Shown here: one piece after another, positions 29,438-40,226 of the stretch
Numbering within the stretch: position 1 is the first letter of the stretch
How the letters are laid out: each line of letters starts with the position of its first letter
Notes under the pieces: generated by a model
Told to the model about the DNA's origin: nothing
Database searches by the model: none
The model's input: only the letters and a program-made list of their open reading frames with translations
Assembly: GCA_015061885.1 (NCBI GenBank)
Contig: SUVS01000009.1
Coordinates: 1 to 64,000 of the forward strand
Direction: 5' to 3'
From: Lentisphaerota bacterium
Lineage (GTDB): Bacteria; Verrucomicrobiota; Lentisphaeria; Victivallales; Victivallaceae
Length of the DNA stretch: 64,000 nucleotides
Made by a program: the position numbers and the translations under genes

Positions 29438-30250
29438 GTGATTTTTATGCTTGAATTCACATATCCGGGCCCCGGAAAGGGGTACAGTCTGCACAACCAC
29501 AGTACATTCAGCGACGGAGCTTCTACGCTGGAAGAAGTGGTTGCCGCCGGCAAAGCATCGGGATTGAAGGTGTTGGGTATCTCCGACCACTGGGTGGAAC
29601 CGCCTTATGACGGAACCGATTATCTGACATGGGCGATGCCGCATGAAAAACTTGATGAATATATCAAAACTCTGCTGGATTTGCGTAAAAAATACGAAGA
29701 TGAAAATTTTTCATTGAAGATCGGGCTGGAAGTTGATTTCTTTTTTGAAAATGCAGAGAAAGTTTACGACCGTCTGATGCAGTCCCCGATGGATTATCTG
29801 ATCGGTTCGGTGCATTACAGCGGCGTTTTCTCCGTGGATCACGATGCCGTTGACTGGGCACCTTTGAGCGAAGATGAAAAAGCGGAGGTTTGCGAAATAT
29901 ACTGGCAGAAAGTTGCCGGAGCCGCAGAGTTCGGCAAATATACCTTTCTCGGACACCTTGATCTGCCCAAGAAGTTTGCATTGATCGACAATTCAAAGTA
30001 TATTGAACACGCCGTCCGGGTGCTGGATATTGTGCAGAAAAAATCCGGAGCCATCGAGCTTAACACCTCCGGCTGGTTCAAGCCATGCAATGACCCGTAC
30101 CCGACGTTGGAAATACTCCAGGCGGCATGCAAACGCAACATACCCGCAGTGGTAAATGCCGACGCACATTGTGCAGAGCATTTACAGCGGAATTTCGCGG
30201 AAGGCTACGCTCTGCTGAAAGAAGCCGGATATGATTTTATTCAGGAATAA
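29438..30250 (+). CDS. PHP-domain phosphoesterase (histidinol-phosphatase-like)
   Basis: YSLHNHSTFSDGASTLEE, LGISDHW, IGSVHY, NADAHC. Confidence 0.85.
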   Translation: MIFMLEFTYPGPGKGYSLHNHSTFSDGASTLEEVVAAGKASGLKVLGISDHWVEPPYDGTDYLTWAMPHEKLDEYIKTLLDLRKKYEDENFSLKIGLEVDFFFENAEKVYDRLMQSPMDYLIGSVHYSGVFSVDHDAVDWAPLSEDEKAEVCEIYWQKVAGAAEFGKYTFLGHLDLPKKFALIDNSKYIEHAVRVLDIVQKKSGAIELNTSGWFKPCNDPYPTLEILQAACKRNIPAVVNADAHCAEHLQRNFAEGYALLKEAGYDFIQE

Positions 30251-30280
30251 CGAATCATAAATAAAAAGGGGATATTTCTT

Positions 30281-32218
30281 ATGAAAAAAATGCGTTTTCT
30301 GCCGGGATGGTGTAAAAACCGTTTTTTCGGCTATTTTGCGGTCTATGCAATATTGATAGGGGTATTTATTCTTGTATCAACGATCGCGGCATTTTTACCG
30401 GAAAATAAGGCTTTTGTAAAAAATGCCCAAAAGAGCGTCAGCCGCATATCCGGTGAGGATCTTACGAGATATATATTGTTTCATGGCAAGCATAACTGCC
30501 CGATGTTATGGGGGGCTTTGCTGGATGATTTTACCGACTGTCTGATATTGAATTGTGCGTTGAATTATGGCAAAAACGGCGATGGCAGTTTTAAGTCTGC
30601 CATGCAAAATAATATATTGTACAAGACATGCCCAAATCCGGAGGTTAATTGGCGGGAAAAGAATATCGGGGCAATGGTCAAATATCCTGATTTGCAACAA
30701 CCCAATACTGCCAGTACCCCGTATTCTCGATATTGGTTTGGAACTTCTGCTCTGGTAAAAATCAGTCATTATTTATTCTCTTTGCAGTATATATATTCGA
30801 TACTGGGTGTTACTGTTTTACTGCTTACTTTTCTGGTATTCAACGAGATCGTAAAAAAATCCGGAAATATATCCGGTATTGCGTTTGTTTTTCTGATGGG
30901 AGGTTTGAATTTTTATGTCTGTTTCCAATCTCTGCAATATTCGCCCGTTTTTATCATCGCTCTTGCCGGAATATATATATTCCGGAGCAAGACCGGTAAA
31001 TGCTGCAATATAAATTTATTTTTGTTCATATTGGGAATGATATGTGCTTATTTTGATTTATTGACTACGCCGTTGATCACAGCTCTTCTGCCGTTGTTTT
31101 TTCTCCGCGGCAAAAAGCCTTATATACAGACAGAAAAACCGTATGGCTTATGTCTGAAAAAACTTGGTGCGGTAAAAGTTATTTTGAGTATCTTTTTTAT
31201 TGCTGCCGTTGGTGCCGGTGCCGGTTTTTGGGCCGTCGGCAAAGCTGCCAAAGGTAAAACTATTGATTTGAACTTTGAGTTAAAGAGCAGTACCCCCTGC
31301 AATTTGTCAGTAGCTTATTGTTCCGGAAAAACATGGCAGAATATCGATTATGGCAAAGTAAAAGACGGCAAAATCAAGGTGGTAATTCCTGCTAAACGGC
31401 TCAAAGCATTCAAGCTGAAATTTGATGATGCCGCCGGCAGTATAAGCATCAAAGATCTGCATATTGAAGGCCGGAAGTTTTACCGAGCATATCTGTTCGG
31501 CAAGCCTCAAGAAAACAATGCAGACAAGACGGTATTTGCCGATAATACATTGAATTGTCAATTCAGCAAATCAACCGATGCAGTATTAGGGTGGACTCCT
31601 GATTTTACCATACGCCACAAAAAAAATTCGTATGGCAGCAGTGTTTTTATTGCAGTTGTATCTATGTTGATAAGTTGTCTGCTGGTAATGTTTGCTCTTG
31701 CTGCTGACAGAAAACTTCTGTTCAAACAATCTGTGATTTGGTTTGAAAATTACCTGTTGCCTGCTGTTATGTGGCTGGTAGGTTATGTGGCTTCATGGGG
31801 AACCAAACTTCTGATTGCTGATTGTTTTGCCGGCAAATTTTTGAGTTCTCTGGAGGCTATACGGTTCCGTTCATCTTCTTCTGCATACGCAATGAGTGAT
31901 CAATTTGTACGGTTCGAGGCCTTATCAAACAGTGTGCATGAGTTTTTTGGTATCAATCGTATCCTTTGTATATTTGTTATTGTTTTGACAGTGTTGCTGT
32001 TGATCAAAAATATTTATGGAGTGTACCGTAAACAGCAATGTTTTGATTTCAAGGTGTTTGCCGGATTTTTGTGCTATGCGGCAATTCCGGTTGCATTTGT
32101 TCTGTTTTTTGCCAATCATTCGCAGGTTCATGTACACATGGCATACCGCAATATTGCGATTGCATTTATTGCGTTGTTTTTAGCATTGACAGCAAGTTTT
32201 CATAAAGTAGAGGAATAA
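30281..32218 (+). CDS. Polytopic membrane protein (unknown; possibly glycan/lipid-linked sugar transferase)
   Basis: Many hydrophobic helices; directly upstream of a GT2 gene. Confidence 0.55.
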   Translation: MKKMRFLPGWCKNRFFGYFAVYAILIGVFILVSTIAAFLPENKAFVKNAQKSVSRISGEDLTRYILFHGKHNCPMLWGALLDDFTDCLILNCALNYGKNGDGSFKSAMQNNILYKTCPNPEVNWREKNIGAMVKYPDLQQPNTASTPYSRYWFGTSALVKISHYLFSLQYIYSILGVTVLLLTFLVFNEIVKKSGNISGIAFVFLMGGLNFYVCFQSLQYSPVFIIALAGIYIFRSKTGKCCNINLFLFILGMICAYFDLLTTPLITALLPLFFLRGKKPYIQTEKPYGLCLKKLGAVKVILSIFFIAAVGAGAGFWAVGKAAKGKTIDLNFELKSSTPCNLSVAYCSGKTWQNIDYGKVKDGKIKVVIPAKRLKAFKLKFDDAAGSISIKDLHIEGRKFYRAYLFGKPQENNADKTVFADNTLNCQFSKSTDAVLGWTPDFTIRHKKNSYGSSVFIAVVSMLISCLLVMFALAADRKLLFKQSVIWFENYLLPAVMWLVGYVASWGTKLLIADCFAGKFLSSLEAIRFRSSSSAYAMSDQFVRFEALSNSVHEFFGINRILCIFVIVLTVLLLIKNIYGVYRKQQCFDFKVFAGFLCYAAIPVAFVLFFANHSQVHVHMAYRNIAIAFIALFLALTASFHKVEE

Positions 32219-32222
32219 TAAA

Positions 32223-33134
32223 ATGAAAAAGATCGCATTGCTTTTACCCTGTTATAATGAAGAACTTACCATTGGCAAGGTGATTGCTGATTTCAGGCGG
32301 GTCCTGCCGGAGGCGGAGGTATTTGTTTACGACAATAACAGCACCGATAAAAGTGCTGAAATCGCCGCCGCCGCCGGAGCCAAAGTCGTGCCGGTTCCGA
32401 TGCAGGGCAAAGGCAATGTTGTGCGGAGTATGTTCCGCGATATTGAGGCTGATTGTTATTTGATGGTCGATTCTGATGATACTTATCCTGCCGAAGTTGC
32501 CCCGGAAATTATAAAACCGGTACTGGAAGGCTCGGCGGATATGGTTTGCGGCGACCGGCTTTCGACTACTTACTTTGATATAAACAAACGCAAGTTCCAT
32601 AATTTCGGCAACTCACTGGTATGCTTTATGATAAAGGCTTTGTTCAACCATAAAGTTTCCGATGTAATGACCGGTTATCGGGCGTTCAGCCGTCGGTTTG
32701 TCAAAAACTTTCCGGTGATGCACGGCGGTTTTGAGCTTGAAACCGAAATGACTATTTTTGCTTTGGAACGGCACTTGCATATTGTGGAAATGCCCATTGA
32801 GTACCGTGACCGGCCCGAAGGCAGCGAATCCAAACTCAATACCTACAAAGACGGGATCAGGGTCATCTTTACGATATTGCGGTCGTTGCGGGAATACCGC
32901 CCGATGTTCTTTTTCGGAATATTGGCAATATTGTTTTTTGTGTTGGCGGTCGGATTTTTCGTGCCGGTATTCATTGATTTTGTCAATACCGGAAAAGTTC
33001 CCCGTTTTCCGACGCTTATCTGTTCGGTGTGCAGCGGCATGGCAGGGGTTATAATGATTACCTGCGGGCTCATCCTGAACAGTATAAAACAGCACTTTGC
33101 GATTCTCATGGAGCTGAATTTACGCAAAAAATAA
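32223..33134 (+). CDS. Family 2 glycosyltransferase with C-terminal TM helices (DPM1-like)
   Basis: LLPCYNEELTIGKVI, VYDNNSTDKS, MVDSDDTYP. Confidence 0.92.
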   Translation: MKKIALLLPCYNEELTIGKVIADFRRVLPEAEVFVYDNNSTDKSAEIAAAAGAKVVPVPMQGKGNVVRSMFRDIEADCYLMVDSDDTYPAEVAPEIIKPVLEGSADMVCGDRLSTTYFDINKRKFHNFGNSLVCFMIKALFNHKVSDVMTGYRAFSRRFVKNFPVMHGGFELETEMTIFALERHLHIVEMPIEYRDRPEGSESKLNTYKDGIRVIFTILRSLREYRPMFFFGILAILFFVLAVGFFVPVFIDFVNTGKVPRFPTLICSVCSGMAGVIMITCGLILNSIKQHFAILMELNLRKK

Positions 33135-33172
33135 GCGTAAAACAGCAACTGTATTTCGCTGGATGTTTGAAA

Positions 33173-34729
33173 CTACAAGTGCGGTTCGCTGATAAAATAT
33201 TTTTCCGGCATATCTTTTGTTTTCAGCAATTTCTGTTGCCATTTTTCAGCGTCCAACGGTTTTCGGGTAAAGCCTTTCAGCCCGGTCATGTAGAGATTTG
33301 CCAATACTTTCATGGCCGGTTTGTAGCCGGATTTTGCGGATAGAATAAGAAGTTTTTCCGCCTTTGCCGGGTTGAACTCCACACCTTCAAGATTGCTTAT
33401 ATAAAGCATTGCCGCCATGAATGAACCCAGCGGACTCTTGCCGATTTCCACGGTTTTGTTGAATTTTTCCAATGCTCTGGCGGGATTTTTTTCCACTCCG
33501 ATACCTTTCAACAGGGCAACACCGGCTTTGATTCTGCCCAAATTGGTATAGGCTCTGTTGTTGTAATAAAAAGCCTTTGACAAATCTTTTTCCACCACAA
33601 GGCCCTGTTCATAAAAAAGAGCTATTTCGGAAGCGATGATCCGCTTTTCAATCTCTTTTTTACTTTTTTCTATAAGCATGTAGTAATCGAATGATTTTTG
33701 ATGATCCTGCTTTACGCCTTCGCCGGTAAAATAAAGTCTTGCCAACTGCATGTAGGCTCCGATATATTTTTTATCTGCAGCTTTTTCATACCATTTTACC
33801 GCTTCGACAAGATTTTTTTCCACTCCAAATCCGCGATAGTAGCAGTACCCGATTTGAGTTATGGCATCAAGACTGCCTTTTTTTGCCGCCCGATGAAAAT
33901 ACTTCAATGCTTCCGGAAAATCCTGTGGAGTACCAAAACCGAAATAATGTGCATTGCCCAACCGGTACAGGGCTTCGGTATGTCCCTTATCGGCCGCTAT
34001 GGAAAGATATTTAAATTCCAGAGCCATATCCCGCTTGGTGCCGCGATTGAAAAAACTCGCCATTGCTGCCTGATACGCACTTTCGGCATGTCCGAGATCG
34101 GCTGCTCGGCAATAAAGCTCAAAGGCTTTGCTCCGGCTGCGTTGTATTCCGATGCCGCGGGCATAACAGCGTGCAAGTTCATAAATTGCCGGCGGATAGT
34201 TGCGTTTTACACATTTTTCCAGATATTCGATAGCACTTTTGTGATCCGGCGGAAAATAATTACGCCAGATACACTCTTGAGCAAAACGGAGCATCTGCGG
34301 CAAGTTGCCGGTATCCGCAGAGCGTTGCATGTATTCGCGGGCTTTGACCGGATCTTTTGCCACCACATAACCGTTGCCGTAAAAATATCCGATCCAGAAC
34401 AGTGCCAGCGGGTGATTTTTTTCAGCGGCAAGCGTAAAATATCTGAAAGACTCCCCCCGGTCGGCAGGTTGCTTGCCTTTACCGTAAAAACGCATCCAGG
34501 CATACCAGTATTCAGCATCGGTCTGATGCCGGTCAGCGGCAGATTTGAGCTTTTGCATGGCATCGCAGACTGCTGACGGTTCGGATTTTTTTGCCGTGAT
34601 TATCTTACGCAATTCAGAAACATTGACTTGCGTTGTTTCATCTGCCGGGAGTGCGGCAGTAATCAGTAGTGCAAGTGTACAAAATAAGAGAAGTTTCACG
34701 ATTGTTTCCTTTCTTTGAGTTTTACTCAT
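33173..34729 (-). CDS. SEL1-like repeat (TPR-like) secreted protein
   Basis: Multiple A..LG..Y..G.GV..D...A..Y...AA repeats; signal peptide. Confidence 0.9.
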   Translation of the reverse strand: MSKTQRKETIVKLLLFCTLALLITAALPADETTQVNVSELRKIITAKKSEPSAVCDAMQKLKSAADRHQTDAEYWYAWMRFYGKGKQPADRGESFRYFTLAAEKNHPLALFWIGYFYGNGYVVAKDPVKAREYMQRSADTGNLPQMLRFAQECIWRNYFPPDHKSAIEYLEKCVKRNYPPAIYELARCYARGIGIQRSRSKAFELYCRAADLGHAESAYQAAMASFFNRGTKRDMALEFKYLSIAADKGHTEALYRLGNAHYFGFGTPQDFPEALKYFHRAAKKGSLDAITQIGYCYYRGFGVEKNLVEAVKWYEKAADKKYIGAYMQLARLYFTGEGVKQDHQKSFDYYMLIEKSKKEIEKRIIASEIALFYEQGLVVEKDLSKAFYYNNRAYTNLGRIKAGVALLKGIGVEKNPARALEKFNKTVEIGKSPLGSFMAAMLYISNLEGVEFNPAKAEKLLILSAKSGYKPAMKVLANLYMTGLKGFTRKPLDAEKWQQKLLKTKDMPEKYFISEPHL

Positions 34730-35900
34730 CCCAGGCGGTGTTGCCGAGTAAGCCTTCCTGATAAAATACCGGTTTGCAGTTGGCTTCTTCGACCATCAGC
34801 CGGATGGTGGTTTCCAATTTGCCGAAATGATCCGGCTGATAACTTTCGTAATAAGGAAATGAATACTGTTCATGGCCTCCGGCAGAAAACAGATCGGTTC
34901 TGTATTGCACGGCGGTGGATAACGTTTGTTTGAAAAGTTCCGGAATATCTTTGAGTTCCAAAAGGTTGCAGATTATCCAATCGTGGTAGAAAAATATTTT
35001 CATATCAGGGTCATACAACGCCGGATATTTGGCAAGATAGTCTATTTCTTCGGCAAAACCATAGTGTCTGGCGATTGCTTCGTTGGGCGAAACATATATT
35101 TCAGAGCGGAATTTCTCCTGCTGTTCCTGCCATGTAAGTTCTTCAAAAGGCGGCGTTCCCATGACCCGGTGCCGCATGGATTCCGAGTAGCATTTACACC
35201 CGAGGTCAATCAATTCTTCCGCCACGCCGGGACTGATGTTGTTCCAATGCAATACCGCCGGAACAATAAAAGAATTTTCTCCGGCAAACCGCGTGATTTC
35301 CGACTGCATCAAATCGTAATCCCGGCGGAACTCTTTGCGGGAGGCTTCGGCATACGGCCGGGCAGGAAATTCACTGTAACTGTGCAAGGCAAATTTCAGC
35401 CAATGGGAGCTGTCAATAAATTCATCTTTCCATATATCCGGCATCTTATCAAGGGTAAATTCTTCGTGGTCGTTGTGATAGAAAGTATTGAGTGTGATTT
35501 TTATGCCGTATTTATCGTGCAGTCTTTTAAGTTCTTTCAAATAAAAGTGGTCGAACGCTTTCCGGGGTCTTTCTTTTGCCAGATCGGTAAACAAAAATAT
35601 ATTGTCATCAATGTAAAAATTACAGCGGCGGAATGATTTTTTATCCCATACAAGTGTGAGTTTCTGTGAAAATTCACCGTAACAGGTTTTGGTGGCAACC
35701 TCAACGATGTTGATTTTTTCGGTCAACTCAACCGGACAGGAAAAGTGCAAGCCGGTTTGCATGGCACTTTTACCGTTGACTTTTACCGGAGTACCGAATG
35801 AATTCATGCCTTCCACGGTTACGGTCAGTGATTTATCAGTTTCCACACCGTGATGGGAATTGAGGATCGCCCCCTGTCTGAAATTACTTATGCTTAACAT
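34722..35900 (-). CDS. Polysaccharide-deacetylase-fold-like protein
   Basis: FYIDDNIFLFTDLAKE, TLNTFYHND, ALHSYSEFPARPY. Confidence 0.5.
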   Translation of the reverse strand: MLSISNFRQGAILNSHHGVETDKSLTVTVEGMNSFGTPVKVNGKSAMQTGLHFSCPVELTEKINIVEVATKTCYGEFSQKLTLVWDKKSFRRCNFYIDDNIFLFTDLAKERPRKAFDHFYLKELKRLHDKYGIKITLNTFYHNDHEEFTLDKMPDIWKDEFIDSSHWLKFALHSYSEFPARPYAEASRKEFRRDYDLMQSEITRFAGENSFIVPAVLHWNNISPGVAEELIDLGCKCYSESMRHRVMGTPPFEELTWQEQQEKFRSEIYVSPNEAIARHYGFAEEIDYLAKYPALYDPDMKIFFYHDWIICNLLELKDIPELFKQTLSTAVQYRTDLFSAGGHEQYSFPYYESYQPDHFGKLETTIRLMVEEANCKPVFYQEGLLGNTAWDE

Positions 35901-36041
35901 CTGTTCAATACCTCATTAACCTTATTTGCTGTTTACTATAATTCAAATTCGGCAAAAAACAAATTAATTCGCTCCGGACGGTTCCGGCAGCGGTTTGTAT
36001 TGCCCGGTATATCATGCTATATTATAGCAGAGGCATGGCTG

Positions 36042-36761
36042 ATGAAAATTGCAGAAAAGAATTTAAAAAACACTTATTACTGTGTGATTCCGGTATATAA
36101 TAACTTTACAACTATTGAAGATGTTGTACGCCGTGTTTTATGCGTAACAGAGAATGTTTTGATTATTGACGATGGGTCAACAGATGCCGATTTGCAGGAA
36201 TTTTTCCGGCGACATCCGGTTGAAGTTTTCCGGCACGGAAACAATCAGGGCAAAGGTGCGGCTCTTATCAGTGCTTTGAATATCTTACGCCAACGCAATG
36301 TTGATTATATGATAACTCTGGATGGCGACGGGCAGCATTTTCCGGAAGATATTCCCGGGATCATTGAGCGGCTTGAAAAGGAAAATGAGTTGGTGTTGCT
36401 GGCAGGAGTCCGGGATTTGAAAACGCCGGCAGTGCCGTACGCAAGCCGGATCGGCAGAGCATTGTCCAATTACTTTATCAAACTTGAATCCGGCGTAAGC
36501 GTGTTGGACAGTCAATGCGGATTACGGGCATATCCGGTAAGTGTAACCGGTCAAATGGATTTGGGCACCAGACATTATGACTTTGAAACAGAAATACTGC
36601 TTGATTGTGCATTAAACGGTATAAAAATTGTAAATTTTCCGGTAAATGTATATTATCCGGAAGCCGGCGGACGCATTTCACATTATCGCAAAATTCTGGA
36701 TACCTGCCGGATAATAAAAGTGCATCTGCGTTTGCTTGGCAGGCGGATTTTCCGCAAGTAA
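36042..36761 (+). CDS. Family 2 glycosyltransferase
   Basis: VIPVYNNFTTIEDVV, IIDDGSTD, ITLDGDGQHFPEDIP. Confidence 0.92.
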   Translation: MKIAEKNLKNTYYCVIPVYNNFTTIEDVVRRVLCVTENVLIIDDGSTDADLQEFFRRHPVEVFRHGNNQGKGAALISALNILRQRNVDYMITLDGDGQHFPEDIPGIIERLEKENELVLLAGVRDLKTPAVPYASRIGRALSNYFIKLESGVSVLDSQCGLRAYPVSVTGQMDLGTRHYDFETEILLDCALNGIKIVNFPVNVYYPEAGGRISHYRKILDTCRIIKVHLRLLGRRIFRK

Positions 36762-36853
36762 ACGGACTTTTTTGAATTGCAGATTTGTTTTTAGGTGCTA
36801 AAGGTGTTATATTAAACTGAAAACTGGTATATAATATAGAGAAAGGGTTTATT

Positions 36854-37528
36854 ATGGAACAGTACAAGAAAGATTTTATCGAATTCATGATTGATTGCCA
36901 GGTGCTTAAATTTGGTGATTTTGTTACCAAGAGCGGCCGCAAAACTCCGTTTTTTGTCAATACCGGTTTTTACCGCACCGGAGCCCAGTTGCGTAAACTT
37001 GGCGAATATTATGCCCAGGCGATCAAAGAAACGTTCGGGTTGGAGTTTGATGTGCTTTTCGGGCCGGCGTACAAAGGTATTCCGCTGTCGGTAACAGCCA
37101 GTATCGCTCTTTCCGAAAAATACGATGCCGACATCCGTTACTGTTCCAACCGCAAGGAAGTCAAAGATCACGGCGATAAAGGCATTCTGCTGGGTTCTCC
37201 GATCGCTGACGGCGATAAAGTAGTTATTATTGAAGATGTTACCACTGCCGGTACTTCCATTGGCGAAACTCTGCCTATATTGCAGGCTCAAGGCAAGGTC
37301 GATGTGCTGGGCTTGGTCGTAAGTGTTGACCGCATGGAACGCGGGCAGGGCGAAAAGAGTGCTTTGTGTGAAATTTCCGAAAAATACGGTTTCAAAACCT
37401 GTGCCATCGTTACGATGAAAGAAGTCATTGAACACCTTTACAACCGCCCGTACAAAGGCAAGGTTATCATTGACGATACCCTGATGGCGGCAATCAATGC
37501 CTACTATGAACAGTATGGTGCAAAATAA
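36854..37528 (+). CDS. pyrE: Orotate phosphoribosyltransferase
   Basis: FGPAYKGIPLSV; VVIIEDVTTAGTS PRPP motif. Confidence 0.93.
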   Translation: MEQYKKDFIEFMIDCQVLKFGDFVTKSGRKTPFFVNTGFYRTGAQLRKLGEYYAQAIKETFGLEFDVLFGPAYKGIPLSVTASIALSEKYDADIRYCSNRKEVKDHGDKGILLGSPIADGDKVVIIEDVTTAGTSIGETLPILQAQGKVDVLGLVVSVDRMERGQGEKSALCEISEKYGFKTCAIVTMKEVIEHLYNRPYKGKVIIDDTLMAAINAYYEQYGAK

Positions 37529-37551
37529 TCCGGATTTTCAAGATGTTTCCA

Positions 37552-37589
37552 CCTTGCTGTAAAACATGGTTTGCAGCAAGGTTTTTTTT
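37552..37589 (+). terminator. Intrinsic terminator of pyrE
   Basis: CCTTGCTG...CAGCAAGG followed by TTTTTTTT. Confidence 0.85.
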
Positions 37590-37612
37590 GTTGAGGATGA
37601 GATTAGTTTGTT

Positions 37613-38857
37613 ATGAAAAAAAATAAGATATTGCAGTTTGGCGAAGGCGTCTTTCTGCGTGGATTTGTTGAACCGCTGATCCAGCGGATGAATAAAGAAA
37701 GCAATTTCAATGGCGAAGTTTATGCTGTAAAACCCCGATCAGGAGCGGTTCCGCAAAGGTTTTCCGATCAGAATTGCCAATACAATCTGCTGGTTCGCGG
37801 TATTGCCGAAAATGGTGAAACAATTGAAAGTGTCGAAAAAATAACGGTGCTGAAAAAGGTTTTCTCCAGCTCGGAAGAGTGGGCGGAAGTCGAAGCTGTT
37901 GCCTGCGATGAGGATTTGCACTTTATTTTCAGCAACACCACCGAAGCGGGGATCACTTATGAAGAAGGTAATTTTGATACCTTCCCCGGCAAACTGGCAC
38001 GGCTGTTGAAAAAACGCTTTGAAGCCAATCTGCCCGGAGTTGATATTCTGCCTTGCGAGCTTATTGAAAACAACGGCCAGACGCTCAAAGAATATGTTTT
38101 GCGTTATCTTGGTAATGATCCGGCGGCAGAGTATGTGAAAAATTCCTGCCGCTTTTATGATACACTCGTTGACCGGATCGTTTCGGGTTTTCCGGCTGAT
38201 TATGCCCGATTTGATGCCGCCGATCAGTTGATGGTGGCAGTCGAACCGTTTGCTTTTCTGGCAGTTAAAGCCGATTCTGAACTGCTGGAGCGGTTGCCGC
38301 TGCCGGATGATGTGGCACTGTTGACTGATGATCTTGCACCATACCGGACGCGGAAAGTCCGGGCTTTGAACGCATCGCACACCTGTATGGTTTCAGGGGG
38401 ATTGCTGGCGGGGTTCACCGAAGTGCAGGAACTTTTAACTGATGAAAAATTCCGTCAACGCATCGAAAGCACGCTTTTTGATGAAATCCTGCCGACGATC
38501 GCTTTGCCGGACGCTGAAAAACGGGCATTTGCCGAAAGTGTTCTGCGGCGGTTTGCCAATCCTTTTGCCCATCATAAACTTGAAGCGATCGCCTTGAACA
38601 GCGTTGCCAAGTGGAAAGTGCGTATTCTGCCGGTGATACTGGACAGCGGAAAACTGCCGTATTATTTATCCCGCTCGCTGGGCGAACTTTACAAACGCTA
38701 TAAAGAAAATAATGCCTCCGGCGATACTGCCGAAGTTGCCGCCCGCTTTGCCGGAGATTATACGGTAAATGATTTTCTTGCCGATAAAGAGCTCTGGGGT
38801 ATGGAACTGCACGAAATAGCCGGCATGGCAGAAACTGTCCGGGAGGCCGCGTTATGA
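37613..38857 (+). CDS. uxaB: Tagaturonate reductase
   Basis: ILQFGEGVFLRGFVEPLIQRMN, ELIENNG, NASHTCM; overlaps uxaA start. Confidence 0.88.
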   Translation: MKKNKILQFGEGVFLRGFVEPLIQRMNKESNFNGEVYAVKPRSGAVPQRFSDQNCQYNLLVRGIAENGETIESVEKITVLKKVFSSSEEWAEVEAVACDEDLHFIFSNTTEAGITYEEGNFDTFPGKLARLLKKRFEANLPGVDILPCELIENNGQTLKEYVLRYLGNDPAAEYVKNSCRFYDTLVDRIVSGFPADYARFDAADQLMVAVEPFAFLAVKADSELLERLPLPDDVALLTDDLAPYRTRKVRALNASHTCMVSGGLLAGFTEVQELLTDEKFRQRIESTLFDEILPTIALPDAEKRAFAESVLRRFANPFAHHKLEAIALNSVAKWKVRILPVILDSGKLPYYLSRSLGELYKRYKENNASGDTAEVAARFAGDYTVNDFLADKELWGMELHEIAGMAETVREAAL

Positions 38858-40206
38858 TAATCCACGAAAAAGACAATGTGGAAATCCGCAATGACGGGCA
38901 TAAATATGCCCGCTGCAGCATACCTTGCGGCGGAAAAATCATCAAATACGGTATGCCCATCGGTTCGGCAGTAAGCAATATTGACTGCGGCGAACATGTG
39001 CATACGCACAACTGCAAGACCGGTCTTGACGGGATTCTTGAATATACTTATACGCCGGATTTTACGGTTCCGGAAATAGCCTGTACGCGTACTTTCAAAG
39101 GCTTCCGCCGAGCGGACGGACAAGTCGGCATCCGCAATGATATATGGGTGATCCCCACCGTGGCATGTGTCAATAAACTGGCGGTAAAACTGGCGGCGTT
39201 TGCCGGCGGCGTGGCGTTGGAACACCCCTACGGCTGTTCCCAGCTGGGCGAAGATCACGAAACTACTGCCAATGTATTGGCGGCTCTGGCTCACAATCCC
39301 AACGCCGGGGGAGTATTGATCGTGGCATTGGGGTGCGAAAACAATACGCTCGAAAGTTTCAAAAAACGCCTGGGCGATTACAGCAAACTCAATATAGAGT
39401 TTCTGCTGGCTCAAGATGCCGGTGATGAATTTCTTGAAGGGAAAAAACTTATTGAAAAATTGCAGAATAATTGCGTGAAAGAGCGTTCCGATATACCGGC
39501 AAGCGAACTGAAAGTCGGCTTGAAATGCGGCGGCTCCGATGGTTTTTCCGGCTTGACCGCCAATCCGTTGTGCGGCCGATTTTCTGACTGGCTCGTCCGT
39601 CAGGGCGGAACGACGGTTTTAACGGAAGTACCGGAAATGTTCGGTGCTGAAACATTGCTTTTCAACCGCTGTATAAATAAAAATATTTTTGATAAAGCCG
39701 TGAAAATGGTCAATGATTTTAAGAGTTATTACGAAAAACACGGTCAGGTCATTTACGAAAATCCCTCTCCCGGCAACAAGGCCGGCGGCATCACAACTCT
39801 GGAGGATAAATCTCTTGGCTGTGTGCAGAAGGGCGGTTCTTCGCCGGTGATGGATGTTTTAGCTTACGGCGAAAGGCTGGAAACTAAAGGATTGAATCTG
39901 CTTTCCGGCCCCGGCAACGACCCCATTGCAGCAACGGCTCTGGCGGCGGCGGGGTGCCATTTGATGCTTTTCACCACCGGCAGAGGTACGCCTTTCGGTT
40001 CGGTGATACCCACTGTGAAGGTGGCGACCAACACGACTCTGGCAGAAAATAAATCCAACTGGATAGATTATGATGCCATGAAATACCCCGATACAGAGCG
40101 TTTTGTTGACTATATAATGAAAGCAGCTTCCGGCGAAGAAGTTACAGCTAACGAAAGAAATGATTTCAGAGAAATAGCCATATTTAAAAGCGGCGTTACT
40201 TTGTAA
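38854..40206 (+). CDS. uxaA: Altronate dehydratase
   Basis: SAF-like N-terminus; GFRRADGQVGIRNDIWVIPTVACVN, KCGGSDGFSGLTANP, TTGRGTPFG. Confidence 0.93.
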   Translation: MIIHEKDNVEIRNDGHKYARCSIPCGGKIIKYGMPIGSAVSNIDCGEHVHTHNCKTGLDGILEYTYTPDFTVPEIACTRTFKGFRRADGQVGIRNDIWVIPTVACVNKLAVKLAAFAGGVALEHPYGCSQLGEDHETTANVLAALAHNPNAGGVLIVALGCENNTLESFKKRLGDYSKLNIEFLLAQDAGDEFLEGKKLIEKLQNNCVKERSDIPASELKVGLKCGGSDGFSGLTANPLCGRFSDWLVRQGGTTVLTEVPEMFGAETLLFNRCINKNIFDKAVKMVNDFKSYYEKHGQVIYENPSPGNKAGGITTLEDKSLGCVQKGGSSPVMDVLAYGERLETKGLNLLSGPGNDPIAATALAAAGCHLMLFTTGRGTPFGSVIPTVKVATNTTLAENKSNWIDYDAMKYPDTERFVDYIMKAASGEEVTANERNDFREIAIFKSGVTL

Positions 40207-40226
40207 AACCAATGGAGATATGATTT

